Source of the DNA: Peptoniphilus ovalis
GTDB lineage: Bacteria > Bacillota > Clostridia > Tissierellales > Peptoniphilaceae
DNA length: 64,000 nucleotides
Reading direction: 5' to 3'
Assembly: GCF_018919265.1 (NCBI RefSeq)
Contig: NZ_JAHLQO010000006.1
Location: 1-64,000, forward strand
In this document: piece by piece, positions 19,359 to 29,678 of the stretch
Position numbering within the stretch: position 1 is the stretch's first letter
Layout of the letters: the number at the start of each line of letters is the position of its first letter
The notes under the pieces: model-generated
What the model saw: only the letters and a program-made list of their open reading frames with translations
Databases searched by the model: none
Told to the model about the DNA's origin: nothing
Made by a program: the position numbers and the translations under genes

Positions 19359-20351
19359 ATGGGATTTGTAGAATTTGGTAGTATGGCGCTAATTATTTTA
19401 GTGCTAATTGTAGTAATATTATTTTTATCCTTTGTGCCAGTTGGCCTTTGGATTACTGCATTTTTCTCTGGAGTTAAAATTAAAATTTCAGAACTTGTTG
19501 GAATGAAATTAAGAAGAGTAAGACCTTCAAGAATTGTAAGACCTGCAATCAAGGCAACAAAAGCTGGACTTAATCTAGAAATATCAGGCCTTGAAGCTCA
19601 CTATCTTGCAGGTGGTAATGTGAATACTCTTGTAGATGCACTTATTGCGGCACAAAGGGCAAATATCCCACTTCAATTTGAAAGAGCTGCAGCAATTGAC
19701 CTTGCAGGTAGAGATGTACTCGAAGCTGTACAAGTTTCAGTAAATCCTAAAGTTATTGAAACTCCAAATATTTCAGCAGTTGCACAAGATGGTATCGAAG
19801 TTATTGTAAAAGCAAAGGTAACTGTAAGGGCAAATATTGATAGACTTGTTGGTGGTGCCGGCGAACAAACTATTATAGCAAGAGTTGGTGAAGGTATTGT
19901 AACTACAGTGGGTTCATCAAGAAGCTATAAAGAAGTTTTAGAAAACCCTGATTCAATTTCAAAAGTAGTTCTTGACAAGGGTCTTGACTCAGGAACTGCT
20001 TATGAAATTTTATCAATTGATATTGCAGACGTTGACGTTGCAAGAAATATTGGTGCAAGACTTCAAACTGACCAAGCAGAAGCTGATAAGAGAATTTCCG
20101 AAGCCAAAGCAAGTGAAAGACGTGCAATGGCTCTTGCTCACGAACAAGAAATGAAGGCTGAAGTTGAAGCCATGAGAGCAAAAGTAGTAGAAGCTGAATC
20201 ACAAGTTCCAATTGCAATGGCTGAAGCTTTAAGAGCTGGAAATATTGGAGTAGTTGACTATTACAAAATTAAAAATCTAAACTCAGATACAGATATGAGA
20301 GAAACTATATCAAAGGCATCAGATAGAAATAAGAAAAAGGAAAATAAATAA
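19359..20351 (+). CDS. floA: Flotillin-like protein FloA
   Basis: 330 residues. One N-terminal membrane segment ([21 protein letters not shown]), then an SPFH domain ([44 protein letters not shown]) and a Glu/Ala-rich coiled coil (about 225-280). FloA organises functional membrane microdomains. The nfeD-floA order is conserved. Its stop overlaps the next start by one base. Confidence 0.95.
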   Translation: MGFVEFGSMALIILVLIVVILFLSFVPVGLWITAFFSGVKIKISELVGMKLRRVRPSRIVRPAIKATKAGLNLEISGLEAHYLAGGNVNTLVDALIAAQRANIPLQFERAAAIDLAGRDVLEAVQVSVNPKVIETPNISAVAQDGIEVIVKAKVTVRANIDRLVGGAGEQTIIARVGEGIVTTVGSSRSYKEVLENPDSISKVVLDKGLDSGTAYEILSIDIADVDVARNIGARLQTDQAEADKRISEAKASERRAMALAHEQEMKAEVEAMRAKVVEAESQVPIAMAEALRAGNIGVVDYYKIKNLNSDTDMRETISKASDRNKKKENK

Positions 20352-21007
20352 TGCGATTTTTAGTATTTTTACTATCTCTTGCAATTGCCTTTGCACCGAT
20401 TTTAATATTCTTTATTGTGGCTAAACTAATGATTCAATTTATGAAAAATCAAAAAGAATATAAAAAAGCACAAGGGTATAAGGATGCTAGCTTTATGAAT
20501 TCTAGAAATAAAAATAGTAGAACTTCTAGAAATAAAAAGAAATTATGCTTTGATGAACTTAAAAACTTTATTGAAGACAATAAAGACAAACTCGAAAAAA
20601 ACTTTGAAAAGCTTGAAAATAAAAAAGAAGAAGAGCCTGTAGTATTTGACAAGGACTTTCAAACTCATGTTTCAAATTATTATAAGGAACTTAGAGACAA
20701 GGGTTACTCAAAAAAAGAAGCATACAAAATGATTAAGGATTCCAAGGATAAAGCCAAGGGTAAAAAGACTGAGTTTGAAAAATTCATTAAAAAGGAAATG
20801 GCTTGTAATAAAAAAGAAGAGATAGAGAAAAAAGATAAGAGTATTATAGAGTTATTAGATAATGACCTTGTAAAAGAATGCGAATCTGATCATGTTGATT
20901 ATCATGATGAAAATTCTGATAGAGAATTTCTTGCTTTTGATGAAGAAGATTTTGTAAAATATCAAATATACAAAGAGATTTTTGATAAGCCTTTGAGCAT
21001 TAGATAA
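20351..21007 (+). CDS. Unrecognised membrane-anchored, charge-rich protein
   Basis: 218 residues. One N-terminal membrane segment (FLLSLAIAFAPILIFFIVAKLMI) precedes a Lys/Glu/Asp-rich soluble part with no motif I recognise. A short YxKELRDKGYSKKEAYKMI segment at about 110-130 looks like a helical hairpin. It starts at the last base of floA, so it is coupled to it and may act at the flotillin microdomain. That is inference from context only. A terminator follows. Confidence 0.7.
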   Translation: MRFLVFLLSLAIAFAPILIFFIVAKLMIQFMKNQKEYKKAQGYKDASFMNSRNKNSRTSRNKKKLCFDELKNFIEDNKDKLEKNFEKLENKKEEEPVVFDKDFQTHVSNYYKELRDKGYSKKEAYKMIKDSKDKAKGKKTEFEKFIKKEMACNKKEEIEKKDKSIIELLDNDLVKECESDHVDYHDENSDREFLAFDEEDFVKYQIYKEIFDKPLSIR

Positions 21008-21012
21008 ATATC

Positions 21013-21053
21013 ATGGCTTGCTTTTCTTAACTATGGAAAAGTAAGCCATTTTG
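21013..21053 (+). terminator. Terminator after the nfeD-floA operon
   Basis: A 14-bp stem with one G-U pair (21013-21026 with 21036-21049) is followed by a short T-run (TTTTG). It is a long stem with a modest tail. Confidence 0.7.
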
Positions 21054-21088
21054 TGGTATTATAATAATCACGTTTAGGGGGTATATTA

Positions 21089-22078
21089 TTGAGTAAAGAA
21101 GAGAGATCCATTGAAATAAATGATATAAGTTTACTGCCATCTTTATTTGGAAAATTAGATGAAAATATTTTATTAATTGAAAATGAATTTGCAGTAAAGA
21201 TTAAATCTAAAGATGACAAAATCATTATCAGTGGAGAAGAAGATGCTGTGAGTGATGCAGAACTTCTTTTGCAAAATTTAATTGAGACTTTAAAAAAACA
21301 AAAAAGCCTTAGCCTTGCAGATGTTAGATATTCAATTTCACTTATTAAAAACAACGAGAAGAGATCGATTAGCGAGCTTTTAAAAGATGTCGTTGTTTAT
21401 ACTTCCATGGGTAAGCCAATTAGGGCAAAAACTCTTGGACAAAAGAGATACATGGATGCAATAAATAACAATGATATTGTTTTTGGAATTGGACCTGCAG
21501 GTACTGGTAAAACTTATCTTGCAATGGCAGCTGCAGTAAGAGCCTTTAAAGCTAAAGAGGTTAATAGAATTATCTTGACAAGACCAGCAGTTGAAGCTGG
21601 AGAAAATCTTGGTTTTCTTCCTGGAGATTTGCAAAATAAAGTTGACCCATATTTAAGGCCTCTTTATGATGCTCTTTTTGAAATACTTGGACATGATAAT
21701 TACAATAATCTCTTTGAAAAGGGACTAATTGAAGTTGCGCCACTAGCTTATATGAGAGGTAGAACACTTGATAGTGCCTTTGTAATTCTTGATGAAGCTC
21801 AAAATACTACAAATGAACAAATGAAGATGTTTTTAACTCGTCTTGGTTATGGCTCGAAGGCAATTATAACAGGAGATGTTACTCAAATAGACCTTCCTAG
21901 AGGAAAACAATCGGGACTTAAAACTGTTCTTAAAATTCTTGAAGGAGTAAAGGGGATTGGCATAACTTACTTAAATAAAAACGACATTGTGCGTCACCCT
22001 CTAGTTCAAAGAATTATTAATGCTTACGAAAAATACGAAAAGAGCAGGGAAAACAAATCAAATAATGATAAGAAGTAA
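21089..22078 (+). CDS. phoL: PhoH-like ATPase (PhoL)
   Basis: 329 residues. An N-terminal KH-like segment, then the PhoH ATPase: GIGPAGTGKTYLAMAAAV (Walker A), RPAVEAGENLGFLPGD, DSAFVILDEAQNTT (Walker B) and GDVTQIDLPRGKQSGL. Start is TTG at 21089 after AGGGGG. PhoH-like proteins with ybeY next to them are linked to RNA and ribosome maturation. The gene is 12 bases before ybeY, a conserved pair. Confidence 0.93.
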   Translation: MSKEERSIEINDISLLPSLFGKLDENILLIENEFAVKIKSKDDKIIISGEEDAVSDAELLLQNLIETLKKQKSLSLADVRYSISLIKNNEKRSISELLKDVVVYTSMGKPIRAKTLGQKRYMDAINNNDIVFGIGPAGTGKTYLAMAAAVRAFKAKEVNRIILTRPAVEAGENLGFLPGDLQNKVDPYLRPLYDALFEILGHDNYNNLFEKGLIEVAPLAYMRGRTLDSAFVILDEAQNTTNEQMKMFLTRLGYGSKAIITGDVTQIDLPRGKQSGLKTVLKILEGVKGIGITYLNKNDIVRHPLVQRIINAYEKYEKSRENKSNNDKK

Positions 22079-22090
22079 CCGAGGAAGATT

Positions 22091-22537
22091 ATGAATATAT
22101 ATTATGACAATAGGCAAGATGAAATTGAAATAACTGAAGAGATGACTTCACTAATTGAAAAATCTGTGGATATGGTTCTAGAAGTTTTAGAACTTGATAA
22201 AGATGTTGAAGTTTCTATTTCCTTTGTATCTGATGATGAAATAAGAGAATTAAATAGAGATTATAGAAATGTTGACAGAACAACTGATGTATTAAGCTTT
22301 CCCATAGATGATGAATTCGAAATTAATTCAAGGATTCTTGGAGATGTTGTAATTAACACAAGAAAAGTTATTGAACAAGCTAAGGAATACGAGCATTCAA
22401 ACACTAGAGAGCTATCTTATCTTACAGTTCACAGCATCTTGCACTTACTTGGTTATGACCATATAGAAGAATCTGACAAAGAAGAAATGAGAAGAGTTGA
22501 AAAGCTTGTAATGAAAGAGCTTGGAATAGAAAGGTGA
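22091..22537 (+). CDS. ybeY: rRNA maturation endonuclease YbeY
   Basis: 148 residues. The metal site HSILHLLGYDHIE matches the family HxxxHxxGxDH motif, and LNRDYRNVDRTTDVLSFP precedes it. YbeY acts in 16S rRNA 3'-end maturation and ribosome quality control. It sits between phoH-like and dgkA genes, as in Bacillus. Confidence 0.96.
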   Translation: MNIYYDNRQDEIEITEEMTSLIEKSVDMVLEVLELDKDVEVSISFVSDDEIRELNRDYRNVDRTTDVLSFPIDDEFEINSRILGDVVINTRKVIEQAKEYEHSNTRELSYLTVHSILHLLGYDHIEESDKEEMRRVEKLVMKELGIER

Positions 22538-22541
22538 TTGT

Positions 22542-23249
22542 GTGAAAAAATTTAGTTTTATATCATCTTTTAACTATGCAGTTCAAGGGATAATTTCTGT
22601 TTTAAAAACAGAGAGAAATATGAAGTTCCACTATGCAGCTTGCTTGGGAGTTATTCTTATTTCACTATTTTTTGACATATCATCTACAGAATTTATGTTA
22701 ATGCTCTTTTCAATAACCCTTGTCATATTTGCAGAAATGATAAACACAGCTATCGAAAGAACAGTGGATTTAGTGGTCCAGGAGTACAATCCCATTGCAA
22801 AATATGTAAAGGATGTATCTGCTGGAGCTGTACTTATAACTGCACTTAATGCAGTTGTGGTCGCATATTTAGTATTTTATGACAAATTTGCATCAATGGG
22901 AGATTTACTCCTATTTAAGATAAAAAATGCTCCAAACCACTTGGCCTTTGTATCTCTTCTAATTATTATAATTGGAACTGTGGGAGCAAAGCTCTTAATG
23001 GCAAAAAAAAGTGGCGGAACTTATTTTCAAGGCGGTGCACTTAGCGGGCACTCTGCAATAGCATTTTGTGCTGCCACAATTATCTCCATGCTTACAGAAA
23101 ATTCACTTATTACAATTTGCTCAATGGGACTTGCTTTTCTAGTTGCAGAGAGCAGAATCGAAGGTGGAATTCACAAAGTTTCTGAGACAGTTGTGGGTGC
23201 AATATTTGGAATTTGTGTTGCTATATTTATATTTAAGGTAGTTGGTTAA
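22542..23249 (+). CDS. dgkA: Undecaprenol/diacylglycerol kinase fused to a PAP2-type phosphatase domain
   Basis: 235 residues. The first 115 match the DgkA family (FNYAVQGI, TERNMKFHYAA, EMINTAIERTVDLV), a three-helix membrane kinase that phosphorylates undecaprenol in Gram-positives. Residues 125-235 add more helices with GGALSGHSAIAF and a final GIHKVSETVVGA, resembling the SGH and H motifs of PAP2 phosphatases. A kinase and a phosphatase for one lipid carrier in one chain would be notable. The start is GTG at 22542, 4 bases after ybeY. Confidence 0.85.
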   Translation: MKKFSFISSFNYAVQGIISVLKTERNMKFHYAACLGVILISLFFDISSTEFMLMLFSITLVIFAEMINTAIERTVDLVVQEYNPIAKYVKDVSAGAVLITALNAVVVAYLVFYDKFASMGDLLLFKIKNAPNHLAFVSLLIIIIGTVGAKLLMAKKSGGTYFQGGALSGHSAIAFCAATIISMLTENSLITICSMGLAFLVAESRIEGGIHKVSETVVGAIFGICVAIFIFKVVG

Positions 23250-23250
23250 A

Positions 23251-23652
23251 ATGAATAAAGAAAAATTAATTGAACTTGCATTAAAAGCAAGAGATGAAGC
23301 CACTTACACACCATATTCTCATTTTAATGTGGGATGTGCAGTTGAAATGGAAGATGGATCAGTTTACAGTGGCGGAAATATAGAAATATCTTCTTATTCG
23401 CCTACAAATTGTGCTGAGAGAACGGCAATATTTAAGGCAGTATCCGAAGGAAAAAGAGAAATTAAAAAAATCGCAGTAGTTGGAGATAACGAGGACACAT
23501 TTCCATGTGGAGTTTGCAGACAAGTTATTAGAGAATTTTCAAAAGATCCTGAAATAATAATTGCAAATTCAACAACTGATTACAAAGTCTTCACTATGGA
23601 AGAAATTCTTCCGCATTCCTTTGGACCAGAAGACCTTTTAGGAGAAAAATAA
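23251..23652 (+). CDS. cdd: Cytidine deaminase
   Basis: 133 residues. The zinc-binding signature is complete: NCAERTAIFKAV (CAE motif with catalytic Glu) and PCGVCRQVIREF (PCxxC). It converts cytidine and deoxycytidine to uridines for pyrimidine salvage. ATG at 23251 is preferred over a TTG at 23242 that lies inside dgkA. It lies between dgkA and era, and its stop shares a base with the era start. Confidence 0.95.
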   Translation: MNKEKLIELALKARDEATYTPYSHFNVGCAVEMEDGSVYSGGNIEISSYSPTNCAERTAIFKAVSEGKREIKKIAVVGDNEDTFPCGVCRQVIREFSKDPEIIIANSTTDYKVFTMEEILPHSFGPEDLLGEK

Positions 23653-24557
23653 TGACAGAAAACAATTTTAAATCGGGTTATGTCTCAATCATAGGCAGAC
23701 CTAATGTTGGCAAATCTACACTTTTAAATCAAATAATTGGTGAAAAGATTTCTGCCATTTCTAATAAACCACAGACGACAAGAGAAAACATAATTTTTAT
23801 TCATACAGATGATGATTCACAAATTATATTTTTAGACACTCCCGGTATTCAAAAACCTAAGAACAAATTAGGTGAATTTATGCTTAAGGAATCTAAAGAA
23901 GGAATTGAAGAATCTGATATTGTTACTTATATTGTCGATGTTTCCACAAGAATAGGAAGACAGGAAAGAGCAATTATAGACATGCTTAAGGAATATAAGG
24001 GAGAAATTCCAATTATTCTTCTTGTAAATAAAATTGACACTATAAAAAAAGATGAACTTTTAAATATTATTTCCATGTATTCAGACGAGGAAATATTTGA
24101 TGAAATCATTCCAATTTCAGCTATTTCTGGAGATGGAACTGACATCTATCTAGATACACTTAAAAAATATTTAAAACCTGGGCCAATGTTTTATCCAGAT
24201 GACATGATTACAGATAGAAATGAAAGATTTATTGTAAGTGAGTTAATTAGAGAAAAAGGACTTAAATATTTAAAAGAAGAAGTGCCTCATGGACTTGCAA
24301 TATCTATTGAAAAATTCAAAAAAAGAGAAGATAAAAATATTTACGACATAGATTGCAATATTTATGTTGAAAGAGAAACTCACAAGGGAATTATTATCGG
24401 AAAGGGCGGCAGTATGCTTAAACAAATTGCCACTGAGGCCAGAGAAGATGCTGAAAGACTACTAGATGCCAAGGTAAATTTACAGATTTGGGTAAAAGTT
24501 GAGAAAAACTGGAGAGAAAAGGAAAATCTGGTAAAGAAATTTGGCTACAGTAAATAA
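23652..24557 (+). CDS. era: GTPase Era
   Basis: 301 residues. G motifs GRPNVGKSTLLN, KPQTTR (with the Era signature), DTPGIQKPKNKLG and NKID. A C-terminal KH domain follows (GIIIGKGGSMLKQI). Era checks the 3' end of 16S rRNA during small-subunit assembly. It lies after cdd and overlaps recO by 17 bases. Confidence 0.97.
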   Translation: MTENNFKSGYVSIIGRPNVGKSTLLNQIIGEKISAISNKPQTTRENIIFIHTDDDSQIIFLDTPGIQKPKNKLGEFMLKESKEGIEESDIVTYIVDVSTRIGRQERAIIDMLKEYKGEIPIILLVNKIDTIKKDELLNIISMYSDEEIFDEIIPISAISGDGTDIYLDTLKKYLKPGPMFYPDDMITDRNERFIVSELIREKGLKYLKEEVPHGLAISIEKFKKREDKNIYDIDCNIYVERETHKGIIIGKGGSMLKQIATEAREDAERLLDAKVNLQIWVKVEKNWREKENLVKKFGYSK

Positions 24558-25242
24558 CTACACTTATGGCATAGTCTTAAACGATATGTCCTTTGGCGAG
24601 AGTTCTAAAATAATTAAGGTTTTTACTAGAGATATGGGAAAAATCTCAATCATGGTAAAAGGTGCAAAATCAAGTCATTCGAAGAATCTTTCTGTATCCC
24701 AAATTTTTGGAGTAAATGAATACCTTTTAAAAAAGGGACAGAGTTTTTATTACATTCAAGAAGGAAAAATCATAGAGACAAATTTTAACATTAGAAATAA
24801 TTATTGGAATTTAATTTATGCTTCACTTTTATCAGAAATTCTTGAAAAGTCTAGCGTAGACGAGCATTCCAATAAAAAGATTTTCGATCTTTTTAGAAAG
24901 ACACTTATGCTTTTTAATACCACTAAAGACCCAATTGGTCTTGCAATGGCCTTTGAGCTCAAGTATCTTACATTTATTGGCTACAAGCCAAGGCTTGATG
25001 TTTTAGAAGAAAATTACTTTTCTGTAAGAGAGGGAGTTATTGATTTTCAAAATTCCTCATCTTATAAAGTAACAAAAAGTGATTTAGAATATTTAAATTC
25101 TCTTTTATATAATAAATTAGAAGATATAGAAGATTTAAAAATAGAAGAAAATACAAAAAAGTTTTTACACAAAATCTTAATAGATTATATTAAATACAAT
25201 TTAGAAATAAGCAGTTTCAAGTCTAATAAGCTGTTTAGTTAG
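24541..25242 (+). CDS. recO: DNA repair protein RecO
   Basis: 233 residues. The N-terminal OB fold has the RecO pattern (YTYGIVLNDMSFGESSKIIKVFTRDMGKI, VKGAKS, FGVNEYLLKKGQ), and the helical part includes FELKYLTFIGYKP. RecO loads RecA with RecR. Start TTG at 24541 lies inside the era end; no better start precedes the conserved YTYG. The C-terminal four-cysteine zinc motif found in some RecO is missing. Confidence 0.9.
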   Translation: MATVNNYTYGIVLNDMSFGESSKIIKVFTRDMGKISIMVKGAKSSHSKNLSVSQIFGVNEYLLKKGQSFYYIQEGKIIETNFNIRNNYWNLIYASLLSEILEKSSVDEHSNKKIFDLFRKTLMLFNTTKDPIGLAMAFELKYLTFIGYKPRLDVLEENYFSVREGVIDFQNSSSYKVTKSDLEYLNSLLYNKLEDIEDLKIEENTKKFLHKILIDYIKYNLEISSFKSNKLFS

Positions 25243-25251
25243 GAGGAAAAA

Positions 25252-26136
25252 ATGTATTTCCAAGACTTAATTTTAACATTGGAAAATTACTGGAAAGAAA
25301 AGGGAGCAATTATTTTGCAACCTTACGACATTGAAAAGGGTGCAGGAACTATGAATCCTCACACTTTCTTAAGATCATTAGGACCAGAAGAGTGGAAGGT
25401 AGTTTATGTAGAACCTTCAAGAAGACCGGCTGATGGTAGATATGGTGAAAATCCAAATAGACTTTATCAACATCATCAACTTCAAGTTATTTTAAAACCA
25501 TCTCCAGAAGATGTACAACAACTATATTTAGATTCTCTATTCGCAATTGGAATCGACCCAAAGAAACACGACATCAGATTTGTTGAAGACAACTGGGAAT
25601 CTCCTACACTTGGTGCATGGGGACTTGGTTGGGAAGTTTGGCTTGATGGCATGGAAGTTACACAATTTACTTATTTCCAACAAGTTGGTGGAGTGAACCT
25701 TGATCTTGAAAGTGCAGAGCTTACTTATGGACTTGAAAGAATTGCAATGTATCTACAAAATGTAGAGTCAGTTTATGATATTAAATACAATGAAAATATA
25801 ACTTATGGCGAAGTTTTCAAGACTAATGAATACGAACATTCTAAATATGCCTTTGAACTTGCTGATATTGATATGTTAAGAACTAATTTTGACATGTTTG
25901 AAAAGGAAGCAGAAAGAATTATTAATGAAGGCGTCGTAATTGATGCTTATGATTACACTTTAAAATGTTCACATGCTTTTAATATGCTTGATGCTAGAGG
26001 AGCACTTTCAGTTTCTGAAAGAACTTCATACATCGGTAGAGTTAGAAATCTTGCTAGAAAAGTTGCAAAAACATATCTAAAACAGAGAGAGGAAATGGGT
26101 TATCCTCTTTTAAAAAGAGGTGAAGACAATGAATAA
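25252..26136 (+). CDS. glyQ: Glycyl-tRNA synthetase alpha subunit
   Basis: 294 residues. Family motifs are intact: [62 protein letters not shown] and [21 protein letters not shown]. The alpha subunit holds the catalytic site of the tetrameric enzyme. It has an AGGAGG site and follows recO by 9 bases. It overlaps glyS by 8 bases. Confidence 0.97.
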   Translation: MYFQDLILTLENYWKEKGAIILQPYDIEKGAGTMNPHTFLRSLGPEEWKVVYVEPSRRPADGRYGENPNRLYQHHQLQVILKPSPEDVQQLYLDSLFAIGIDPKKHDIRFVEDNWESPTLGAWGLGWEVWLDGMEVTQFTYFQQVGGVNLDLESAELTYGLERIAMYLQNVESVYDIKYNENITYGEVFKTNEYEHSKYAFELADIDMLRTNFDMFEKEAERIINEGVVIDAYDYTLKCSHAFNMLDARGALSVSERTSYIGRVRNLARKVAKTYLKQREEMGYPLLKRGEDNE

Positions 26137-28198
26137 CTATTTACTTGAAATTGGAGTTGAAGAATTGCCTTCAAGATTTGTCAATATGGCAATCAACCAA
26201 CTTGAAGAAAAATCAAATAAATTATTAGTGGAAAATGAACTTAGTTTTGAAGATATTTCTGTTTTCGCAACACCAAGAAGACTTAGCCTTATTATAAAGG
26301 GACTTAGCGATAAACAAAATGACACACAAAAAGAAGTCAAGGGTCCCTCAGTTAAGATTGCATATGATGAAGATGGAAAACCTACAAAACCACTTGAAGG
26401 TTTTATGAAATCTCAAAACATTACAGAAGATGACATAATTACAAAAGAAGTAAAAGGTGTAGATTATGTATTTGCCAATATTTCTTCCGTAGGTAGAGAC
26501 TCCTCAGAAATTTTAAAGGAAATTATGCCAGGTCTTATTAAAGACATTAATTTCCCTAAGAATATGAGATGGGGCGGCAAAAACATCAGATTTGCAAGAC
26601 CTATTAGATGGGTTGTTTCACTTCTTAACGACAAAGTTGTAGAATTTGATTTTGAAGGAATTGAAGTTTCAAATAAAACTAATGGCCATAGATTCTTAGG
26701 TTCTTCAAATATTGAAATAGATAATGTAGAAAACTACGAAAAATTACTTGAAGAAAATTATGTAATTTTAAATCAAAATAAAAGACGTGAAATCATAAAA
26801 TATGAATCAGCAAAAATTGCAAAATCTCTAGGTGGAGAAATTCATGAAAATGAAGATTTACTGGAAGAATTGACTTATATCGTAGAATATCCAACTCCAA
26901 TGAAGGGAAGAATTAAAGATGAATATTTAATTCTACCTAAAGAAGTTGTAACAACAACTATGATTGACCACCTAAGATATATTCCAGTTTATGCAGAAAA
27001 TGGAGAACTTCTTCCAAACTTTATCACTGTAAGAAATGGTAATAGAGATTATGAAGATATAGTAATCGAGGGAAATGAAAAGGTACTTGGAGCAAGACTT
27101 GAAGACGCTAAATTCTTCTACGAAGATGATATTTCAAGACCTCTTGAAGATTATGTAGAAAACTTAAAGGGAGTTTTATTCCATGACCAACTTGGCTCAA
27201 TGCTCGAAAAGCAAAAAAGAGATGGAAAGATTGCAAAGAAAATCGGTCAACTTCTTTCAGTAGCAGATGAAGCAATAGAGGCACTTGATAGAGTTGCATA
27301 TCTTTCAAAAGCTGATTTGACTACAAAAATGGTTATTGAGTTTACAGAACTTCAAGGTGTAATGGGAGAAATTTATGCATTAAATTCTCACGAAAAGGAA
27401 ATTGTTGCAACAGGAATTAGAGAACAATACCTACCAAAATTTGCTGGAGATGAACTTCCAAAGTCAAATGTTGGAGCAATCTTCTCAATAGCAGATAAAA
27501 TTGATACAATAGCTGGACTTTTTGCAATTGGAGAAATTCCAACAGGTTCAACTGACCCTTTTGCACTTAGAAGATCAGCAATTGGTATTATAAATATAAT
27601 TAGAAACAATGACTGGAAATTCAATCTTAATGAAGTAATTGAAACAAGTCTATATGAATACATTAACGACTTAGGTCTTACTTTTAATCATGAAGAAGTA
27701 ATTTCAAATATTGAAGAATTTATCTTTGGAAGAATTAAGACTATGCTTCAAGATGAAGCAATTAGATATGACATCATTGATGCTGTATTAATTCCTGGCA
27801 CTCCAATTAATCAAATATTTGAAAGAGCAGTTAAGTTAAATAAATGGTTTGAAGATGATAGAACTGCTTTTATTGACTCCTTTGTAAGAATTAATAATTT
27901 AACTAAGGATGTAGATGATACAAAAATCGATAAAGATTTATTAAAAGAAGAAGCAGAAGAAAATCTTTACAACAAATACAGTGAATTAACTGAAGAAATT
28001 AACAATAACATTAGTTCAGCAAATTACGACAAGGCAATGGATGAGCTTGATGAACTTGTGCCATACATTGAAGCTTTCTTTGAAAATGTAATGGTAATGG
28101 ATGAAAATTTAGATATTAGAAGAAATAGGCTTGCCCTTATAAATTCAATAGAAGAAGATATTCAAAAAATACTAAAAATTGAAAAAATTGTAGATTGA
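26129..28198 (+). CDS. glyS: Glycyl-tRNA synthetase beta subunit
   Basis: 689 residues from the ATG at 26129 (GAGGTG upstream). It opens [13 protein letters not shown] and carries [18 protein letters not shown] and a DALR-like C-terminal tRNA-binding domain. The beta subunit recognises tRNA-Gly, and its middle has an HD-like fold. Coupled to glyQ by an 8-base overlap. Confidence 0.97.
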   Translation: MNNYLLEIGVEELPSRFVNMAINQLEEKSNKLLVENELSFEDISVFATPRRLSLIIKGLSDKQNDTQKEVKGPSVKIAYDEDGKPTKPLEGFMKSQNITEDDIITKEVKGVDYVFANISSVGRDSSEILKEIMPGLIKDINFPKNMRWGGKNIRFARPIRWVVSLLNDKVVEFDFEGIEVSNKTNGHRFLGSSNIEIDNVENYEKLLEENYVILNQNKRREIIKYESAKIAKSLGGEIHENEDLLEELTYIVEYPTPMKGRIKDEYLILPKEVVTTTMIDHLRYIPVYAENGELLPNFITVRNGNRDYEDIVIEGNEKVLGARLEDAKFFYEDDISRPLEDYVENLKGVLFHDQLGSMLEKQKRDGKIAKKIGQLLSVADEAIEALDRVAYLSKADLTTKMVIEFTELQGVMGEIYALNSHEKEIVATGIREQYLPKFAGDELPKSNVGAIFSIADKIDTIAGLFAIGEIPTGSTDPFALRRSAIGIINIIRNNDWKFNLNEVIETSLYEYINDLGLTFNHEEVISNIEEFIFGRIKTMLQDEAIRYDIIDAVLIPGTPINQIFERAVKLNKWFEDDRTAFIDSFVRINNLTKDVDDTKIDKDLLKEEAEENLYNKYSELTEEINNNISSANYDKAMDELDELVPYIEAFFENVMVMDENLDIRRNRLALINSIEEDIQKILKIEKIVD

Positions 28199-28214
28199 CA
28201 AGGCCGGTGAGGAA

Positions 28215-28844
28215 ATGAATTTTAGCCAAAGGCAGACAAAAATAATAGAAATTGTAAGAGATAATGGTCCCATAACAGGGGAAGAAATTGCAGAAAAACT
28301 AAGTCTGTCAAGAGCGACAATTAGATCTGACCTATCAGTTCTCACAATGATTAATATCATTGGAGCAAGGCCAAAAGTTGGATATTTTTACACTGGTAAA
28401 TCAACAATGTCACTTATGGCAGAGGATTTGAAGAGACAAAGAGTAGAAGACTATATGTCTCTTCCATTTTCTGTAGATAAAAAGACTTCAGTTTATGATG
28501 TAATAGTTGGACTATTCTTAGAAGATATGTCATCTATGTTCGTAACAGATGAAGGTTTTTTAGCAGGAATTGTATCTCGAAAGGACTTAATTAGATTTAC
28601 AATTGGAGGAGCAGATATTAAAGAAACTCCAGTCAGTGTAATAATGACAAGAATGCCAAATATATTTTATGTCACTAAAGACACAACAGTTTATGAGGCT
28701 GCAAATTTAATTGTTTCAAAGGGAGTAGATTCACTTCCTGTAGTTAAAACAAAAAATGATATAGATTATGAAATAATTGGAAGATTTACAAAAACTAATG
28801 TCACAAGGCTTTTTGTTGACGTCTGTGATGGAGAAATTATTTAG
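28215..28844 (+). CDS. HTH and CBS-domain transcription regulator (CcpN-like)
   Basis: 209 residues. An N-terminal DeoR-like helix-turn-helix (ITGEEIAEKLSLSRATIRSDLSVL) is followed by two CBS domains (SLPFSVDKKTSVYDV, VIMTRMPNIFYVTKDTTVYEAANLI). In Bacillus, CcpN represses gluconeogenic genes and is encoded between glyS and yqfL, exactly the order here. CBS domains sense nucleotides. It lies 16 bases after glyS and 8 bases before ppsR. Confidence 0.88.
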   Translation: MNFSQRQTKIIEIVRDNGPITGEEIAEKLSLSRATIRSDLSVLTMINIIGARPKVGYFYTGKSTMSLMAEDLKRQRVEDYMSLPFSVDKKTSVYDVIVGLFLEDMSSMFVTDEGFLAGIVSRKDLIRFTIGGADIKETPVSVIMTRMPNIFYVTKDTTVYEAANLIVSKGVDSLPVVKTKNDIDYEIIGRFTKTNVTRLFVDVCDGEII

Positions 28845-28852
28845 GAGATAAC

Positions 28853-29674
28853 ATGGATAATTTAGATAATCAACTATATATATTTGTAATTTCTGATTCC
28901 ATTGGAGAAACTGGAGAGCTTATTGCTAAGAGTTCAGTTAGACAATTTGAGTCAGATAACTACCAAATTTTTAGATACCCTTATCACAATTCTGTAGAGC
29001 AAATTAAACCAGTTTTAGAAAAAGCTGCAAAAATTAAAAATAGTTTAATTGTCTATACTAATGTTGTGCAAGAAACTAGAGAATATATTAAGAAAAAGGC
29101 TCATGAATTAAATCTTCACACAGTTGATGTAATGGGAGAGCCTATGGATCAAATAGAGGATATCTTGGGTTATGAACCACTTAGAGAGCCAGGACTTATA
29201 AGAAGACTTGATGAAAATTATTTCAAAAAGGTTGAATGTGTTGAATTTGCTGTAAAATACGACGATGGCAAAGACCCTCGCGGTGCAAAAAAGGCGGATT
29301 TATGTCTTGTTGGGATTTCAAGAACATCTAAGACTCCACTTTCAATGTATCTTGCCAATAAACTTTTAAAGGTTGCAAATATTCCACTAGTACCCGAGGT
29401 GCCAGTGCCTAAGGAAGTTTATGAAAAAGATGTTAATAAGATAATTGGACTTACAGCAAATCCTGAAAAAATAATTTCAGTAAGAGAGCAAAGACTTAAA
29501 TCACTAGGTCTTACTTCTGGTGCAAAGTATGCAAATTATGACAGAATTCGTGAAGAATTAGATTATTCTAAACAAGTTATGGAAGAGCTAGGTTGTTTTG
29601 TAATTGATGTTTCTGACAAGGCAATTGAAGAAACTGCCGAGATAATTTTAAAACATATAAGAGCAGGGAAGTGA
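28853..29674 (+). CDS. Pyruvate phosphate dikinase regulatory protein (YqfL/PpsR family)
   Basis: 273 residues. It opens YIFVISDSIGETGE and contains the P-loop-like LVGISRTSKTPLSMYLA and later ARGxKYAxYxxIxEEL-like residues (SGAKYANYDRIREEL). The family is a bifunctional kinase/phosphorylase controlling pyruvate phosphate dikinase or PEP synthase. The CcpN-like neighbour upstream supports a role in gluconeogenic control. Confidence 0.93.
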   Translation: MDNLDNQLYIFVISDSIGETGELIAKSSVRQFESDNYQIFRYPYHNSVEQIKPVLEKAAKIKNSLIVYTNVVQETREYIKKKAHELNLHTVDVMGEPMDQIEDILGYEPLREPGLIRRLDENYFKKVECVEFAVKYDDGKDPRGAKKADLCLVGISRTSKTPLSMYLANKLLKVANIPLVPEVPVPKEVYEKDVNKIIGLTANPEKIISVREQRLKSLGLTSGAKYANYDRIREELDYSKQVMEELGCFVIDVSDKAIEETAEIILKHIRAGK

Positions 29675-29678
29675 AATA

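Noticed and set aside
25243-25251. T-box leader for glyQS
   Set aside because: Only nine bases separate recO and glyQ, so there is no room for a T-box upstream of glyQ.
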